Positions 60,926 to 64,000 of a stretch of 64,000 nt of DNA are shown piece by piece (the first letter of the stretch is position 1; every line of letters begins with the position of its first letter). Both the position numbers and the translations under genes were made by a program. Source of the DNA: Beaufortia kweichowensis (lineage: Eukaryota; Chordata; Actinopteri; Cypriniformes; Gastromyzontidae); NCBI GenBank assembly GCA_019155185.1, contig CM032805.1:15739942-15803941 (forward strand), given 5' to 3'. The notes under the pieces were generated by a model. The model made no database searches. It was given only the letters and a program-made list of their open reading frames with translations, and was not told the origin of the DNA.

Positions 60926-63900
60926 GTAATTTTAACTACAACACAAATACCTTAGTATTCTTTGGAATACCTGGTGTGCCGTGTAAATACAGTGGATTCT
61001 GAATATAATAATCATATAAGGTATATAATGCTCAAATATTTTTTAGAGGTTTATGTATATTAATAATTTAAAGTGTGCGTTTAGTTGTAGGTTGAATCTA
61101 ACACAGAGTAATAAAGTTTAGCATTTACAGCATTGAGCGTAAGAAGTCAACATCACTCGTGATCCGAGGACAAATTTATAATGATGTATTTCACTGCAGG
61201 ATCATGTCCACAGAAAGACATGATTAATGGCATACACAGAAGTTTTTCGAGCATAAGAAATTCACATCTTTCATAATCAGCGGTCAGCAGGGCTAAAGTG
61301 TCTATAAATGAGATATCGTGCTGGTTTTTAAACTTATTTTACATACAAGTCAAAATAGACTCCCAAATGAATTCCTTTGAATTCAAGTTTAAAAGAACAT
61401 TATTTTTTAGGATGTATTCACCAGCATTTCCTTGACCTAGTAACAGTAAAAGAACGTGACATTTTCACACAAGGTTTTGACGGTCTCAAGCAGAGCTCTT
61501 TAAAAGCGTTAAATGCGTGACCACGCTCTGCGTCTCCGCGTTCACTTCTGTGCCTTTGCATTTAGGTGATGTATTGAAGGCTTTTTCTGCATGACCGCTC
61601 TGTTTGTGCTGTCGTCGGCTGGTGAAATTGCTTCAAATTAAACTGTGCGTGCAGTGGGCTAGCTGCTGTGACACTTTTCAGTCAAAATTTGTTGATTTTG
61701 AATAATGCAAGTGAAGTGTTTGTGAAATGTGAGATCACTATGAAATAGAGTTTGATTTGTTTGTGTGCTGTAACTATTTTGGGGTAAACATTTGATCATT
61801 TAAAGATATGTTTTTGTTAGCATTGCTCCCGTATAGACTTAATGATGACAGGAAATTAAAAATAAAGAATATTTTCTATAATTTGTTTCAAATGGTTTCC
61901 TTTAGATATGGGACATTATACATTTTTCATACGGTGATACTCGCGGTGACTTGTTATATTATTGCGGTATTGTATTGCATCTTTGTTGTTGTTCTTAAAG
62001 ATTTAGTTACTTTTTAAACACTGACTGATATATAAAAAAGATACATTTTATTAAGTTGTATTCAATTATTTTTTATTATTAATTTTATAAATTAAATAAG
62101 TAAGTTAAAGCATTTAGGAAACTTTTAAAATTATTTAGCAAATAAATTATGATTTATATTTAATAATAATGTTTTATAGATTGCTATATATGTAAGTGTG
62201 CTCTTTGCCACTTTGATTTCACAGTTTATTTAAATTATCCACAGTAAAATTATTGTGCAATTATCATAATAATACGTATTATTGAATACCGAAAATTCTT
62301 ATTGAATACTAAAAGTCTACTTTTAGATCGCGCTATAAAGGAGTGGCTTGATTCTTCCAGTGAAAGTAAACGACAAATGTTTAACAGATGTTGAATTCTC
62401 ACTCTCCGAGTGTATTCTGATGTGTGACATGTTGCCATATCCTCTCTCTCACCTCGGTCTTCAGCGGAGCTGTTAGCGGGTTATTCAGGCATTTACACCT
62501 CCGTGTTTGCAGAGGCTCGGTGTTTGCAGGAGATATGGAAGCGTTCTTTGTGAGTGCTCAATGTGCCATTTCTGCTGATTAGAACGTTAAACACGGTCAT
62601 TGTATCGTGCAGTTGCTGCACAAAACTCCAAGTATTAAAGGTGCCTTCTAACAAGCATTGCCATAGAGACGGCTGAAGCTCGTGGTAAAAGTGGAAGAGG
62701 TTTGTGTTTTGCATGTGGTTTGGATGATGGAAGAATGGGTTTACTATGGCAACAGACATAGGAAGGTGGAGGTGATGTATTAGGCCATGATAGCAGCGCG
62801 CACTTGAATAATGTTCAGTTGTGCCGGCGGCGTCTCACAGAGATGTGCGTTAGTCATTCTTTTAGTTTTTTTCATAGTTTGTGGTGACATCTTAAAAACA
62901 ACATTTAATATGACTTGTATAAATCAGTTTGACTACATTCTGAGAATGAAGAAATAGTTTCCTCCTGTTTTTATTTTCTTGCCCTCATATCCAGCATCAA
63001 ATATACCTCAAATATACTGGGTTGTTTTAACACATGGTTGGGTCAACTATGGGTTAAAACAACACAATATTTTATTAAAGTATAGATTTTCAGTGAATAT
63101 TAACATCATTTTTTTACATGTTTAGTATACAAAGCTGCTGTATATGGCTTCAGAGAATCAAAAAAATAATATCATGATATATTTTAAGGAACTTTTTGGA
63201 GCTTGGTGGTCATAGATGTGATCTGTATGAACTGTTATTTTATAGAAATAAGAATAATTGTTGGATAAACTGTTTCTTTAAGAATTAGATTAAAAGCTTG
63301 AAGGTTTTTTAGCCAAACATAATGACGTCGTCTTGTATACAGTAGCAGTTAATTATCTTACATTTACAGTAATGTAATGCTTTATTGTGACATGAGCCAG
63401 AACAATAGCTCATCATAGTCTGATTCATTCAATAATCAATCATGTAATTCCTGTTATAAATTGCCTCTTCTCGAATGACTGCTTATTTCCACAATGACGT
63501 GCATTGGTATTGTTTCACGCTCCCTCGGGTTGGGGGTGGGAGGTAAATATTCGTGCCTTGAGTACAGAATGCATTGCCCTTTGGGTTTTTATGGATCAAA
63601 CTTTAATTTCAGCTAGCTGGATTAACAGCGGCAGTGGAGATGCCACCTGAGACCGCACAAAACAAATTAACTTCAACCTTTAGTCTTAAACTTTGTGTCG
63701 GGCTACATTCATTTCCTTCGCTTTAAGGGCAACGTCATGAATAATGTATCAACTTCCAGCGCAAAGACATTTCCTGTTGGGAAGGATTATGGACAGATCA
63801 AATGCATTTCCAGCATTATGTGTCATTGAGTCTCAAGTGATTGATGTGCCTGTCTGCAGAGGATTTCGTGAAGAAAGGAAGTGACAACATTGTCCGGCTC

Positions 63901-64000
63901 ATCTTCCATGAGAGATCCAGACGAACCTGTCGTAATGCCTAGAAGGAACGTGAACATGAAAAATCATCACAGCATGTACTCGACCCACATGATGGCGTGT

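Larger units (their letters stand above)
46134..64000. other. Gene desert downstream of sstr1/upstream of clec14a
   Basis: No coding exon was recognised on either strand over nearly 18 kb; the open frames are short and have no domain or conserved motif. From knowledge of the human locus a long gene-poor interval follows CLEC14A. Contents by position: the clec14a promoter up to about 46300; SINE pieces (46436, 47620, 59939); foldback elements (51445, 59360); telomere-like repeats (54317, 54593); copies of the dispersed family (54780, 55640, 57780); a Tc1-like remnant (56788); a GGTCTTGG-rich repeat (60725). Complex candidate regulatory blocks lie near 48420-48700, 49500-49800, 58630-59100, 61490-61720, 62330-62870 and 63440-63900. 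Confidence 0.7.

Noticed and set aside
1..64000. CRISPR array, operon, phage or plasmid features
   Set aside because: There are no regularly spaced direct repeats with unique spacers, and the split genes and repeat content are those of an animal nuclear genome.

Overview
The window is vertebrate nuclear DNA from a teleost fish, most likely a cyprinid or close relative. The genes have GT-AG introns. The spaces between them carry fish-type repeats: palindromic foldback elements, tRNA-derived SINE pieces and GATA-type microsatellites. Five protein-coding genes can be supported: the 3' end of mipol1 (+), foxa1 (-), ttc6 (+), sstr1 (+) and clec14a (-). From general knowledge this is the same order and orientation as human 14q13-q21 (MIPOL1, FOXA1, TTC6, SSTR1, CLEC14A), so the block is an ancient conserved neighbourhood and synteny supports each gene name.

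Layout. 1-10068 holds the last two coding exons of mipol1, split by a 5 kb intron with repeats and possible regulatory DNA. 10069-15284 is AT-rich intergenic DNA with a 113-base palindrome and two dense, non-repetitive blocks that are candidate foxa1 enhancers. 15285-17442 is foxa1 (two coding exons, 434 aa). A 1.5 kb divergent spacer follows, with an RFX-type X-box next to the inferred first exon of ttc6. 19951-39716 is ttc6. I reconstructed it as 30 coding exons whose phases all join without a break, giving about 1741 aa: a poorly structured N-terminal half and about 28 TPR-like units. 42106-43254 is the intronless sstr1 reading frame. 45003-46133 (-) is single-exon clec14a. From 46134 to the end I see no gene; this is a gene desert with repeats and several gene-free, complex blocks that could be conserved regulatory DNA.

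The genes do not form one pathway. Foxa1 is a pioneer forkhead transcription factor, mipol1 a coiled-coil protein, ttc6 a large TPR scaffold whose promoter-proximal X-box hints at a cilia link, sstr1 a somatostatin GPCR, and clec14a an endothelial C-type-lectin receptor. What joins them is probably shared regulatory space around foxa1.

The most notable observation is in sstr1. One extra base near 43167 shifts the frame and replaces the family's conserved C-terminal PDZ-ligand tail, which is still readable in a neighbouring frame and ends in a stop at 43205-43207. I found no evidence of a new multi-gene system. The other items worth checking are regulatory motifs, a multi-copy unnamed repeat family, and gene models that simple ORF calling would miss.
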